NCBI RefSeq assembly: GCF_052857255.1
Contig: NC_135506.1
Span: 76,465,056 to 76,529,055 of the forward strand
Origin: Amblyomma americanum
Taxonomy: Eukaryota > Arthropoda > Arachnida > Ixodida > Ixodidae
Direction of reading: 5' to 3'
DNA: 64,000 bases
The notes beneath the pieces are model-generated. The model ran no database searches, was not told the origin of the DNA, and was given only the letters and a program-made list of their open reading frames with translations. Shown in pieces: positions 13,001 through 21,830 of the stretch (positions are counted from its first letter, which is position 1; every line of letters starts with the position of its first letter). Both the position numbers and the translations under genes were made by a program.

Positions 13001-14065
13001 AAGGCATAAGCTCGCTGGAATAACAGATGAACTCCCGTGCATTCAGAAGCGTAGATGACAGCCACCAAGAAGTCATGTACCTGTCTGGGAGCTTCGTTAC
13101 AGGAGTAGGGACATAAAATTTTTATTTTGTGTTCTTTCCTTGAATTATGCAAAAAAATCATAAACGTGCATTACTACATGGAATTTCCCTGATCCCGGCG
13201 AATAACTAATAGTTCAATTTTTTCCCCCATGTTTCGGTTTCAGCTTCAACAGCTGACCGGCGTGTTACACAACATTGAGGTCACGTGAGAAATGCATAAA
13301 TCATGCTGTATCAGCTGTTTTTTCGTTTGTTCACATTGTGGCTCTTGAGGTACTGGCATAAGAGTTGGAATGGATTGAAACAAGAAATCAAAGATTCTGT
13401 CGTAGTCATTGCATGCTTTACGTTACCTCAAATTGGCTCAACTGATTTTTGACATCATAGTCTCCGTCCAGCTGCTGAAACCGAAACGAAAACAACTTGA
13501 GACAAATAGTGGTGCTATTAATTATGTACCAAGTGCTGCCGAATTCCACGTTGGTATTTATGAATACCAATTTCTCATCGTCATTTCGAAAAAAAATTAC
13601 GGAACCAAAAATTTGGTGTCCCCACTCGTCTGAACGCAACTCAATGAGAAGTCTTTAAAACATTGCCATGCTGAATTTCATGCGGTACAGTAATCTAAGC
13701 CATCTCCTTACGCGTTTTTGGAGCGTGGCGATAGTGTTATACTATAACGCCATGCTAAAACTCCCTAATAATTGGCACTCACCACCGAAGCAGGGAGAAC
13801 TGGTCGGGGGCAGCCCCATCCTGTGGACGACGGGTCCCGGCGAGTCGTCCTCGCTGCGCACTTCGTCGCCGCCCAGGTCGGCCACCTCAGCCCGCGTAGT
13901 GACGCTGGCGGGGGGCGAGGCGCCGCCGCGGACGCCGCCAGCTCGAAGCACGGCGGCCGCGGCCGAGTCCCCGGACAGCGGACTGCCGAAGGACGAGGGG
14001 CCGTACAGGCCCGGCGCGTGCAGGCCGTAGGGAAAGCCGATGCGGAAACCGGCGCTCGCTTCCAT
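812..14065 (-). CDS. bHLHe22/Oli: Gene A: bHLH transcription factor, BHLHE22/23- and Oli-like (4 exons, spliced span)
   Basis: Predicted nuclear DNA-binding transcription factor; family members bind E-boxes as dimers and repress or activate neuronal genes. Coding exons, read on the minus strand: 14065-13783, 11869-11765, 8961-8588 and 1072-812. They sum to 1023 nt (340 residues plus TGA), with every junction in phase (1, 1, 0). Residues 1-200 are low complexity: G/S/A-rich, then His-rich (96-129), then P/Q-rich. The bHLH runs from about 201 to 270: the basic region has [12 protein letters not shown], the loop has [14 protein letters not shown], and helix 2 has [14 protein letters not shown] then [14 protein letters not shown]. 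The [10 protein letters not shown] loop is diagnostic of the Olig superfamily, and the basic region fits BHLHE22/23 better than OLIG1-3. The C-terminus is A/G/S-rich and ends GKP. The start is the first ATG in exon 1; the frame stays open upstream to a TAG at 14201-14203 but contains no other ATG. A further 5' non-coding exon is possible. Confidence 0.9.
1313..1491. repeat. Direct repeat copy 1 (intron 3 of gene A)
   Basis: About 175 bp running from 'gcacgagtgcgttttatgac' to 'gcggaatgcc'. A diverged second copy lies at 1918-2087 in the same orientation. Shared blocks include 'cattttcacctt', 'accatcc.tccgtctacg', 'gagggaggcataggcctt' and 'ctgccatctatcgaag'. No coding potential is seen. It may be part of an interspersed element rather than a local duplication. 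Confidence 0.7.
1918..2087. repeat. Direct repeat copy 2 (intron 3 of gene A)
   Basis: Second, diverged copy of the 1313-1491 unit, in the same orientation and about 430 bp downstream. The spacer contains an AGAGAG run and C/G-rich 'gggggtctgatacccccgag' text. Confidence 0.7.
2088..2850. other. Intron sequence without recognisable features
   Basis: Short ORFs in several frames, none with family-like motifs. Nothing else seen. Confidence 0.4.
2853..3176 (-). repeat. tRNA-derived SINE, type I, near full length
   Basis: Minus-strand copy. Read on the minus strand it has a tRNA-like head (box B GGTTCGAACCC, box A near GGTGCCTCAGTGGTTAGGG), the core ending in GGAGCCCTCCACTACGGCACC, and the 3' segment CGGCGCGGTTCAGATGTCC then CCTTTCC, with an (ATT)n tail visible here as (aat)n. 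It lies in intron 3 of gene A. Confidence 0.9.
3177..5400. other. Intron stretch; GT-rich low complexity at 4080-4170
   Basis: The only clear feature is an interrupted GT/GC dinucleotide tract at about 4080-4170, which generates overlapping spurious ORFs on both strands (VCVCVHV and HTHTHTNT type). The segment 4840-5060 is more GC-rich but carries no recognisable motif. Confidence 0.5.
5420..5716 (+). repeat. Second tRNA-derived SINE family with (CAT)n tail
   Basis: The head GTGGTGGCCTAGTGGTTTGA looks like box A and GGAGTTCGATCCC like box B. A body about 200 bp long ends GCGCCATAAAAATT followed by (CAT)n. The body matches, in reverse orientation, sequences at 51790-52020 and 52870-53045 ('tacccattgtatcaccagtg', 'atggcgcaagggcatcggtgg'). 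It is distinct from the type I/II SINE. Confidence 0.8.
5663..5713. repeat. (CAT)n microsatellite
   Basis: About 17 CAT units with one interruption (ATTATCATC), forming the 3' tail of the SINE at 5420. It encodes the poly-His and poly-Ser runs in overlapping spurious ORFs. Confidence 0.9.
5895..6327 (+). mobile_element. Solo-LTR-like element (Ty3/gypsy type)
   Basis: Begins TGCCACGTGCCG, the same twelve bases that begin the LTR at 58953. It has a TATA box (GGGTATAAAAAAGC, 6112) and AATAAA at 6207 in promoter-like then poly(A)-like order, and ends near 'ttgcaaca'. No primer-binding site or gag/pol follows, so it is a solo or truncated LTR. The exact 3' border is uncertain and no target-site duplication was found. 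It lies in intron 3 of gene A, antisense to the gene. Confidence 0.6.
6328..6717. other. Intron stretch without recognisable features
   Basis: AT-rich sequence with no motif seen. Confidence 0.4.
6718..6792 (+). repeat. SINE type I 3'-end fragment
   Basis: Only the last part of the element remains: CCCTTACGGAGCGGTTCAGG through 'gagacaggtactgcgacattcctttccc'. Confidence 0.75.
6793..8587. other. Rest of intron 3 of gene A
   Basis: Contains a 174-codon minus-strand ORF (8116-7592) with no recognisable domain, no splice-site support and an AT-rich composition unlike the gene A exons; I do not call it a gene. Nothing else seen. Confidence 0.4.
8588..8961 (-). CDS. bHLHe22/Oli: Gene A coding exon 3, basic region, helix 1, loop and start of helix 2
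   Basis: Acceptor GTGTGTTCCCAG|GCTCC and donor ATGCAG|GTGAGC. It supplies residues 130 (split) to 254. A P/Q/H-rich linker ([15 protein letters not shown]) leads into the basic region and helix 1 ([20 protein letters not shown]) and then loop and helix 2 ([18 protein letters not shown]). The Glu of NARERRR, which contacts the E-box CA dinucleotide in bHLH proteins, is present, so DNA binding should be intact. The exon is strongly GC-rich against an AT-rich intron background. Confidence 0.93.
8962..9264. other. Intron 2 of gene A, proximal part
   Basis: The first bases hold the polypyrimidine tract and AG acceptor of exon 3. A short array of 'ttaggttacgttagg' variants occurs at 9112-9150. Nothing else recognised. 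Confidence 0.5.
9265..9480 (-). repeat. Degenerate tRNA-SINE copy
   Basis: Minus-strand copy recognisable from 'tggagggctccggagtaatttcg', 'tttaacgctccgtgacattgcac' and 'tgtgaacccgggtcctcggag'. It is strongly diverged. Confidence 0.7.
9705..10335 (-). mobile_element. Non-LTR retrotransposon fragment (RT C-terminal region)
   Basis: On the minus strand the translation shows the zinc-knuckle region found at the C-terminus of many LINE reverse transcriptases: [19 protein letters not shown], then [13 protein letters not shown] (a C-x2-C-x7-H-x4-C pattern). It continues to a stop at about 9719. An in-frame TAG upstream (about 10090) and frame breaks show it is dead. It resembles the tick L1/CR1-like group; the clade is uncertain. 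It lies inside intron 2 of gene A, in the same orientation as the gene. Confidence 0.75.
10470..10566 (-). repeat. tRNA-like repeat piece (third family)
   Basis: Minus-strand text TGGCGCAGTGGTACAGCGGT followed by TAAGC looks like a box A region. Variants recur at 33840-33930, 37025-37110 and 49925-50000 within longer interspersed repeats. Confidence 0.55.
10596..10830 (+). repeat. tRNA-derived SINE, type II
   Basis: Same head and core as type I (GCCGCGGTTGCTCAATGGTT; 'gtgcgatgtcagtgcacgt'; 'ccaggtggtcgaaattt'). After GGAGCCCTTCACTACGGCGTC it switches to the type II 3' end, CTCATAGCCTTAGTAGCTTT then 'taaacccccataaaat'. Confidence 0.88.
10831..11764. other. Intron 2 of gene A, distal part
   Basis: No recognisable feature apart from the donor of exon 2 at 11764-11759. 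Confidence 0.4.
11765..11869 (-). CDS. bHLHe22/Oli: Gene A coding exon 2, His-rich 105-nt exon
   Basis: Bounded by a strong acceptor (CTTTTTTCCCACAG|TGTCC) and a strong donor (CACCAAG|GTGAGT). It is exactly 105 nt, phase 1 to phase 1, so it could be skipped without breaking the frame. It adds residues 95-129, including [16 protein letters not shown] and [10 protein letters not shown], a composition typical of low-complexity segments in bHLH factors. It is too short and lacks a start codon, so ordinary ORF listing misses it. The frames of exons 1 and 3 match whether or not it is included. Confidence 0.75.
11870..13782. other. Intron 1 of gene A
   Basis: Begins (gene orientation) with GTGAGT at 13782 and ends with AG at 11871-11870. 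It holds the interleaved inverted repeats at 12866-12932 and otherwise unremarkable AT-rich sequence. A block at 13409-13640 is open on both strands but has no motif. Confidence 0.6.
12866..12932. repeat. Interleaved inverted repeats
   Basis: Two stems share a middle segment. CAATGTCTCTTATAC pairs imperfectly with GTATAGGAGACATTG across 'aactggcgg'. ACATTGTCTTCAT (12899-12911) pairs perfectly with ATGAAGACAATGT (12920-12932) across 8 nt. The two hairpins are mutually exclusive. Confidence 0.85.
13783..14065 (-). CDS. bHLHe22/Oli: Gene A coding exon 1
   Basis: Starts at ATG 14065-14063 (context CAC ATG G, only a moderate Kozak match). It encodes 94 residues beginning [14 protein letters not shown], rich in G, A, S and P, with an acidic patch SEDDSPGP that resembles the acidic serine stretch in vertebrate BHLHE22. 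It ends in phase 1 at a consensus donor, GGTG|GTGAGT. GC content is far above the AT-rich flanks. The upstream frame opens at 14200 after a TAG, so an unseen upstream exon cannot be excluded. Confidence 0.85.
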
Positions 14066-17050
14066 GTGATAGGGCTCACTGCCGCGTTGCAACTTCCTGT
14101 CCCGAAACTGTTCGCTGCTGACAATTTCTTCTCTGATGCGTTTCAACTCGGCGCCAGGCCCTTCTTTGTCCCGGAACTCTAGACTATTGCCAAGGATTCC
14201 CTATGTCAACTCGCGGAGTGACGAACCTTGGGTTCTCAATATCGCCAAGTGGCTGACGCCATTCCAGGCACTAGAAGTGGAGAACGACTATACTTCGTGA
14301 ATATTTATTTTCGCACAGCTGTAGCTTTTGGTGGTTCTGCTCAACGATGAGTTTTCAAAGGAGCCAGCCTTCGTATTTGACGCGGTCTTCCCAGCTCTCG
14401 AGAGCGATGTAGCTTTCCCAGTGGTGAAACAGTCGCACTGTTAGAAGTGATGGTTGGGCGAATGGATATCTGCTGAGTTTGCTTGCCTATGTATGGCTGC
14501 TGGGTCTTCCGATCCCGGTGAAAGTCGGAAAAGAGTGAAAGAGAGAGAGCCGTTTCAAAACCATCGCTGCTTCCAGTTAATCCAGTCTTCTTGATGAGTT
14601 CGGTACGCGTGATTTTGTTCCTTGTCGTGTGAAGGCCCTTGAGTGACCAGTCGTCACCAACCGCAAGCTCGAAATGCAGTTTAGATATTCGTTGTATGCA
14701 ATAACTTTAACCACAAGAACCGGTAACCGGATGATCAACCGTGTGTTACTGACCCCGTTCCAAGTTACCGACGAAGGAAGGGGCTCTTGCGCGGAGTGCA
14801 ACGTTAATGCAAGACCGGCGGAGTCTTGCCATGACTAAGCTTCCAGAAAAGGTGGCTTTGAGATCTTTCACAAATGTGATAGACTTGCATTCTATGACAG
14901 CGTACTCTATATAGACGAAGCAACTTTATATTTTTTCCCCAGCATGTACAATACTGCTCTTAAGTACTTAAAGAAACTCTATGCGAGGACAAAATGATGG
15001 GGCACGTGACCGCCTTGTAGTATTTTCTCCGTAGTTATACTCGTCTATTTATACTTCAAGTTATGTCAAACGTGCCAATTCCAGCTTATTTCGCTGACCA
15101 CTGGTACAAGCCTAACGTTGTTTTTTTTTTGTGGCGCTGTAAATAGTTACAATTACATACGAAAACAGCTATCAGTGTGATAAAAACTTTGTTTCGCAGC
15201 AGAAGCCCCGCTTCTTTATCTGTAGGTTTCAAGGAATCGCAAGAATAAGAGAAACCGTCGTCCTGAAGCAAGTAATATATGGCGAAACGACAGCAATCTG
15301 TTTACGTCATAATTTAGAGGTAATGAGATAACATAAACCCTTACACTGAAACATACAAACTTTCGCGCATGTTTTTTTTTTTCGGCTGACTACAACAACT
15401 CACACCAAATTCATTCCTTCTTGCACTTCAAACTTTTGCGCTGCGATATCTCCGGCCAACATATTTTAACCTCCAGATAAAGTCCAGAGTGTCATCCTTT
15501 CCACTGTGCCGTAACCAAAGCTTTGGCAGGCTCATTGGATGACGCCGCTATATATACATTTTTGATCTTGGTCCTTGCGTAGTCGTGGGTAGGAGTAATC
15601 AGCATCGGCCGTCCACTTATGTTGCTGCTGAAACATACCCTCTCAGCTGGTTCGCAATCACAGGAACAAACACTCTCTTGACCTGTTTGCACCTTTTGTG
15701 GCTTCCGCGCATGTGTCACTTTCGGATGTCTTGTCCAAAGATGGTAAGGTGTATTCCTCAGCTCAAATTGAAGCAGTTGTGGGGAAGATAAAATGTCCTT
15801 TCACTTCGTCATAGTGTTCCTTTTGCAAAAAAAAAAAAAAACGTCGCCACGTTCCGGTGCTTCTTGTTCACTTCACGCAGTAGTCTTAATCAGGACAGAG
15901 AAGCTGGAAAAAGAAAGAAAAATAATATAGATATTTATAGCTGCATTGCGATGATTATTGAACAAAGCAAGCCCTTTATTTACTTCCCATTACAAAGGAA
16001 CAGCGCTCACCGTCCATGCTACGACTGCGGAAATAGGGCTCGACAATTTTAATACAAAATAGGGTAACTACGTGAATTTTTAAGCCCCGCGCATACGAGA
16101 ACGAAACAGCATCTTAGTCCAAGTGTGATGGCTAAGCAACTTGGAAAATTACGAACGAGATATACGAAGAAATAATAGCTCTCCGGCTAAGCGTGTTGCT
16201 TACTAGGGAAGAAGTCTGCCGTCTTAGTATGTAGCTGTTCATCCCGGTTTGAAGTGATCGAGAAGGATTTCCCATGAATTTGCTAAAATACAATTTCTTT
16301 AAAGGATTTCGCTTCTTCTTTTCCGTCAATCAAGAGAACAGAACGTGATGACATACAGGTAGCAGCACGTGTCATTCCATTTCTTTCTACTTGCTCTTCT
16401 GGTACTATTTCTAAGCACCACCTTTACGCAACCATCACCCCATGTAATTTCACTTGGGTCGTGTACATTGTCTAAGTTATTTTTTTACTTAGAGTGCAAA
16501 TTAACTTCCAGTTCTAAGCATGTTTCGTGAAAACAGGGGGCTACTTTCGACATTCCAGACTATTAAACCATTTACTATTCACGCGTCATTTCCTCCCAGG
16601 CATCAGATGTTGAAGCATTTGAAACTAACGTAATGTCAGCTTCGAAAAGCAGTCAGTATTATACATCCGAATGCATGCTTGTAAAGGGATATAGGGCAAA
16701 TCTAATATGCTGGCTGCAATCCCATAATACAAAGGTTAAATGTCAAAGTGGGGACTTACCGGAGGTAGCGCTCCCGAGCCCACAGACCGGGAGGTTATCG
16801 AAGAAAGTCCACGAATCCTTAGCTCCTGAACGGAGGCCCGTTGCAGATGGCGTTACTTGCACTTAACATGAACGATACATCAACATGGTTATCTGATTTA
16901 ACCACGGAATTCAATTCACGACCATAGGATATCGCGTCACCACCTTAGTGTCGTTCTACGTCGGATCCATAAAGCGGCCTTCACGAAGCGTCGCGGCTTT
17001 GTTGAGGCACGTCATTACCGTCATCTAAGTGCGCAGTACCGTTCATTGAT
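14066..17050. other. 5' flank of gene A
   Basis: Should include the 5' UTR and promoter of gene A, but I see no convincing TATA box or initiator in minus orientation. Homopolymer runs occur at 15120-15130, 15370 and 15827-15841. No coding segment recognised. Confidence 0.4.
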
Positions 17051-19110
17051 GCTTCGAGCACAAAAATTTGTATTTCCCTTATTTTGTTGTCGATCGTTTA
17101 GCCTCAATTGTTCTCGCATCCACCACTGCTTTACGCGCACAAAAAAAAACAATAAACGATGAGAGATGCGGGAGAGAAAACAACAAACAAACTAGAGAGC
17201 TTAACACCGCCGCCGTGCAGTCCGTTCACGCGAACGCGAGCATAGCGAACAGAGGCGCCGCCGCAGCGTCGGACTACGTCAGCCCGACGTCGCTCACACT
17301 TCGCCACTGAACATGCGGGAGCTGCTGGGAAGGGAACTTGCCCAGAGCAAAGCAGGCAAGTTTGTTGGAGCTCCTCTCGGAGTGAGGGGAACAGGGGGCC
17401 CTTCCCCTTTACTTCCCCTTCCTCCTCCTCTGTTCTGCAGGCCCACCGTTTGACGCCTCCCGGCAAGTGCACTCTCTCCCACCGCCACCCTTCTTTCTAT
17501 TTTTGTCTTTTTTTTTCTTATCTTCTGTGCGTGCCTTCCCGCTTCACTTTCTCTTCCCACTGTCTCTCTGTCTCTCTCTCTATGTCTGCATCCCTTACGG
17601 CCGTATTTTCCACCTATTTTACTTGTGTTTTCAAAATATTCTCTCTACATCTCTTCGTTTACAATTTCGTCAACCTTCATTGTACAGCGAGCTTGTCAAC
17701 CTTATCCCCCTCTCCCTTTTAAGACCCTTTCCTCTAGAAAGCTTACGCAACAATAGTATGGACTTAACAGCTTCCTTTACTGTTCTTGCCGTACCTTCCC
17801 CTGACCGCACCGGTGGTTAACGCCTTGAATATGCTTAAGCTGTGATACACCTTCCGACATTTACTTCTTTTCGAAATTTCACCTTCTCTTTAAGCAACCT
17901 AGTACACTAACGTAAACTCTGATGTGCCTTCAAATTTACATCTTTACAGGCGTTAAAATTAGATCACAAGTAAATACGCCGGCTAATAACGGCTGAAACA
18001 CTACTGAAGCGCTTAGCCATCATATGCGTAAAGACACAAAGCGTGTTATTTGGATTATGTATATTAAATGATTCGAACCACAAAATGCTTTTCCGACAGG
18101 GCCGGCTGTCGCGGCGTTCTTCCCTATTCTTGAAGAAGCCAACACACTTCTTTTCCTCGTTTCTGCCCCTTCTCTCAGTCCATCAGTGCGAGTGGGGAAC
18201 AGACATCACCCTTCTTCATCTCGTTATCCTTTGTTTTACGACATAATCTTTCCGCTTACTCTGCAGCGACCAAAAGTACAACTACGCTCGCCTCTCTTCC
18301 TTACTTACCGACTCTCATCGACGTCCCAGTAAACCTTTCCTCGCCCTTTTTTAAATTCATTATTGTGTGCCTGGCTGCTGGATTTCGGGAATCACCAGAC
18401 AAGAAAGCCGTCTCACACTCGCGCTTTCCTCTCCCCTCCGAGAGCCGAATCTCCCTTTCTTTATCTTCTCACTGTCGTTATCGCAGAAATAGATGAGAGG
18501 TCCGGCGAGAAAAGACGCGAAGGGAGCGTGGGGGGGGGGGGGGAGCAGGCATTCCCGTTTTCCCCCATTTCGGCTCGCCGCCGACTCCCTACTTTCCCCA
18601 ACCGCGCCCTTCCCCTCATCCCGACTTCGCCTCGAACCAATGGGACTGCCCACGCCTTCCGGAGAATCACTTTGCCCGGCAGCGGGCGGAGTTTGCGCGC
18701 GATCTTTCCCGCGCTCGCGGGAGGAGAGGGATCTCATCCAAGGCGATCCCGCCCCTCGCCTCGAACGAGCCACCCCGCGAGTGGCTGCTTTCTTCGGGGC
18801 CCATTCGAGACAGCGATGGGTCTGAAGAGGGAAAGGCACGTTCTTTTCAAGGGAGCAGCGATCAAGGAGGGGTCCCGGGAGCTTTTCGCCGCAGAAGAGG
18901 CGCGAAGGGTCTCATCACTTTGCGGTGCTCGACAAGAAGGTCACGTGATTGGGCTGTGCTGGGGAGAAGAGGAAAAGATTGCTCTTTTTTTCCTCCTCCC
19001 TTCTCTTTGGGGCGACGACGCATCCCGATTTGGGCCGTCCCGCGATTCGGAGTACTAGCTTGCGCAGTGCGCTCATTTCTCGTTTATCATTTCTTGATTC
19101 TCTTTCTTTA
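17051..19110. other. Pyrimidine-rich, GC-rich block with overlapping ORFs
   Basis: Long C/T-rich stretches (17400-17600, 18120-18450) and a G14 run at 18530-18543. Three overlapping ORFs at 18360-19060 (231 codons plus, 159 codons minus, 110 codons plus) are rich in R, S, P and G with no domain. Being open in several frames at once is what GC-rich low-complexity DNA produces. It may be an unannotated CpG-rich promoter or part of an element; function unknown. Confidence 0.45.
18530..18543. repeat. G14 homopolymer
   Basis: Fourteen consecutive G residues, prone to assembly or sequencing length error; it may break or create reading frames nearby. Confidence 0.95.
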
Positions 19111-19343
19111 TAGAGTAAGGGTGTGAGAACTGGTGAGAAAGAAAAGCATCAGCAAGAAAATATTTGCGGCTCACTGCTTTTCCAGCGGATTTTCACGACA
19201 ATGAAGGGGAAAAATGAGAAGCGCATTTCACAGGCGCGAGGAGTGTTTTGAAACAAACGTCGAAATGCATTCAATCCCTACTAAAAAATGTATATAGGTT
19301 TGAACGGGTCAGCAAATAGGATTATGGGACATTTGGTTTGGCT

Positions 19344-19600
19344 TTATACGATGGACGTCCCAAAGCGGCTCAGCCTATGAGGGACGTCGTAGTGGAGGGC
19401 TCCAGATAATTTCGACCACCTGGGGTTCTTAACGGGCACTAACAATGCACAGTACACGGAATTTTCACATTTTTCCTCTATCGAAGTGCTACCGTAGTGG
19501 GTGGGTTCGAACCCGCGACTTGCATGTACTGTGTGATGTAAGTGCATTGTAATTAACCACGGGTAATGGTAGTTATACGGAGCCCTCCACTAAGGAGTCA
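19344..19600 (-). repeat. Degenerate tRNA-SINE copy
   Basis: Minus-strand copy with 'gtagtggagggctccagataatttcgaccacctggggttc' and 'gggttcgaacccgcgac'. A short plus-oriented piece, 'ggagccctccactaagg', follows at about 19577. Confidence 0.75.
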
Positions 19601-20519
19601 CTCAAAGGCTGAATCGCTTTGGAAGCTTCATCCTATAATGTTAAACGAAATGTGCCATAATCCTATTTGTCTCCTATTCAAACCTGTAAACATTTTTCAA
19701 TGGGGATGTGAGGGTGTGGGACCTTTCTCGGTGCGACCGAAAGAAACTGCGTCCATACTTACAGCAGCGACGAGCCCGTGAGGTTGACTTTTCACTCCGG
19801 GGACAGCTGGAGTGGACGTAAGGAAACGGAATTTCTGAGGAGGTGCGGTTGACAGGGTATAAAGGCATAGAAACGAATGGTTTCATATACACGAGTCCGA
19901 GTTCATTTTTGAGTCAGTAACAAGAACGTTACTGACTCACCTAAGGCCGACCTAAGAGCACGATAACAACTCTGTCAACGAAGTTCAGGTCTGAATTATC
20001 GGGACGGGTCACCATCAAGCTGAGCAACGCATGCGACAGACAGATTCAGAACTTGGAAGCATCGGGAACGTGGGCTCCACGTCGGCTCTATTAAGTCTTG
20101 AAAGGTGCATTGCGACAACGAGGTGCGGTGTTACAATGCGCACGTAGACGCGCACGCGCCAATGTTCGGTGTTCGTGGTTGCCCTGAATCGCTTACAAAC
20201 TACATCAGTGCACATCCACTTGTCTCATAACGCGTGAATCACACGTCTTTTTATATTTAATGTCACACAAACTAGCCCGACACAGTCTACGAAATGTATA
20301 AGAGCACGAATCGGCAATTATCTATATGACTGCGTAATAATCAAATGTAAAAGTGGCTGGCGATGAAACCAAATAAATTTGACTTCAACATCGGCTCCAT
20401 CCAGCAGTCCCGCACATCCGAAGACAGAAAGGGATTTCAACTGGTCTTATGTGTATGTCCGTGCTTGACGTATTGACCGCTGCCGGCTGGCTTCTGATGG
20501 TTAGTAATCAAACATCCAA
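19601..20519. other. Intergenic, no gene seen
   Basis: Contains the perfect hairpin at 19910-19939. No coding segment recognised. Confidence 0.4.
19910..19939. promoter_or_regulatory. Perfect 12-bp hairpin containing two AP-1-type sites
   Basis: TGAGTCAGTAAC and GTTACTGACTCA are exact reverse complements separated by AAGAAC. Each arm holds a consensus AP-1/TRE heptamer (TGAGTCA or TGACTCA). Whether it acts as a regulatory element or is a transposon remnant is unknown. Confidence 0.5.
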
Positions 20520-21060
20520 AACCTGAAGTGTTTGCCCGCACACGACCGGAAGAACAGAGTGGACGCTGACAGATTGGCCCGTGACGTCACCCAACGTCAC
20601 ATGGCACCCAACACCTGGCGCGCGTCGTCTCCCCTCACTGCTGATCCCCGGGGGTACAAAAGCGGTTTTAAATGGCATTTAAACTAGCGGGACGTCATTC
20701 GAGGCCTGGTGGCAGGGAGCGTATGAGGGTGTAGAAGGTTCCGGTGCGGGAACCTCCGGTGTGAGGAGGGGACGTGGGGAAGAGTGCGGAGGGCGACTTT
20801 TGCGCACCGCCGCGGTCGTGATTGGTGCGGTCTGAGCGGGGTGCGTCGTTCAAATCGCATCAAACGCTCTCCTGCCCCAGCGTCGGCGCTGGAGACTTTG
20901 CATTGCCTCTGCTAGGCCCGTGGAGAATGCTTTCCAGTGCCGCGATTAAAGTCGTTCTTATTCCGCCGCATCAGCTGCGGAGTTCGCATCGCCCAGCTCT
21001 TCCCTCGGGGCGTGAGGGAATCGTTAAGCTTCTGCGGGGTTAACGGAGACAGTTTGTTAG
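20520..21060 (+). promoter_or_regulatory. Candidate promoter or solo LTR
   Basis: A palindromic CRE-like GTGACGTCAC (about 20581) is followed by CCGGGGGTACAAAAGC (TATA-like, about 20650), GC-rich transcribed-like sequence, and GATTAAAGTCGTTCTTATTCC (about 20943), which resembles the poly(A) region of an LTR. No gag/pol or primer-binding site is seen. Borders are approximate. It could instead be a cellular promoter. Confidence 0.35.
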
Positions 21061-21439
21061 GCCTGACGGATGCACAATGTGGACTCCACGTTCAACAAGC
21101 GTGGACGGGGAGCAGTAGACGCGCCACGCTGAGTACTGCGTTCTGGCCTCTTCACTTGGCTTTACAAGAACGTGAGTCAGCGAGCTAGGGAGTCACTGAA
21201 TCGCTAGTGAACCTGAGGAGTGAATACTTAAGTCAGCAAGAACTTGGCAGCCATCTAGTATACGTTAGGGAAGTGTTAAAAAGCACGCAGGCGAGCCAGT
21301 GACGGGTGAGCAAGCAACTAAGTCAAGAAGCAATAGAGTGAGTGGCCGAGTCAGCGCGTTAATAGAGAGGGAATAAGTAAATGAGTGAGGCAGTATCTCA
21401 CCAAGCGAGCGAGTGAGCGAATTAAGGAGTGAGGGAGTG

Positions 21440-21830
<391 letters not shown>

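Noticed and set aside
18363..19058. 231-codon plus-strand ORF and overlapping minus ORF
   Set aside because: Both strands are open at once in GC/pyrimidine-rich sequence containing a G14 run; products are R/S/P-rich with no domain.
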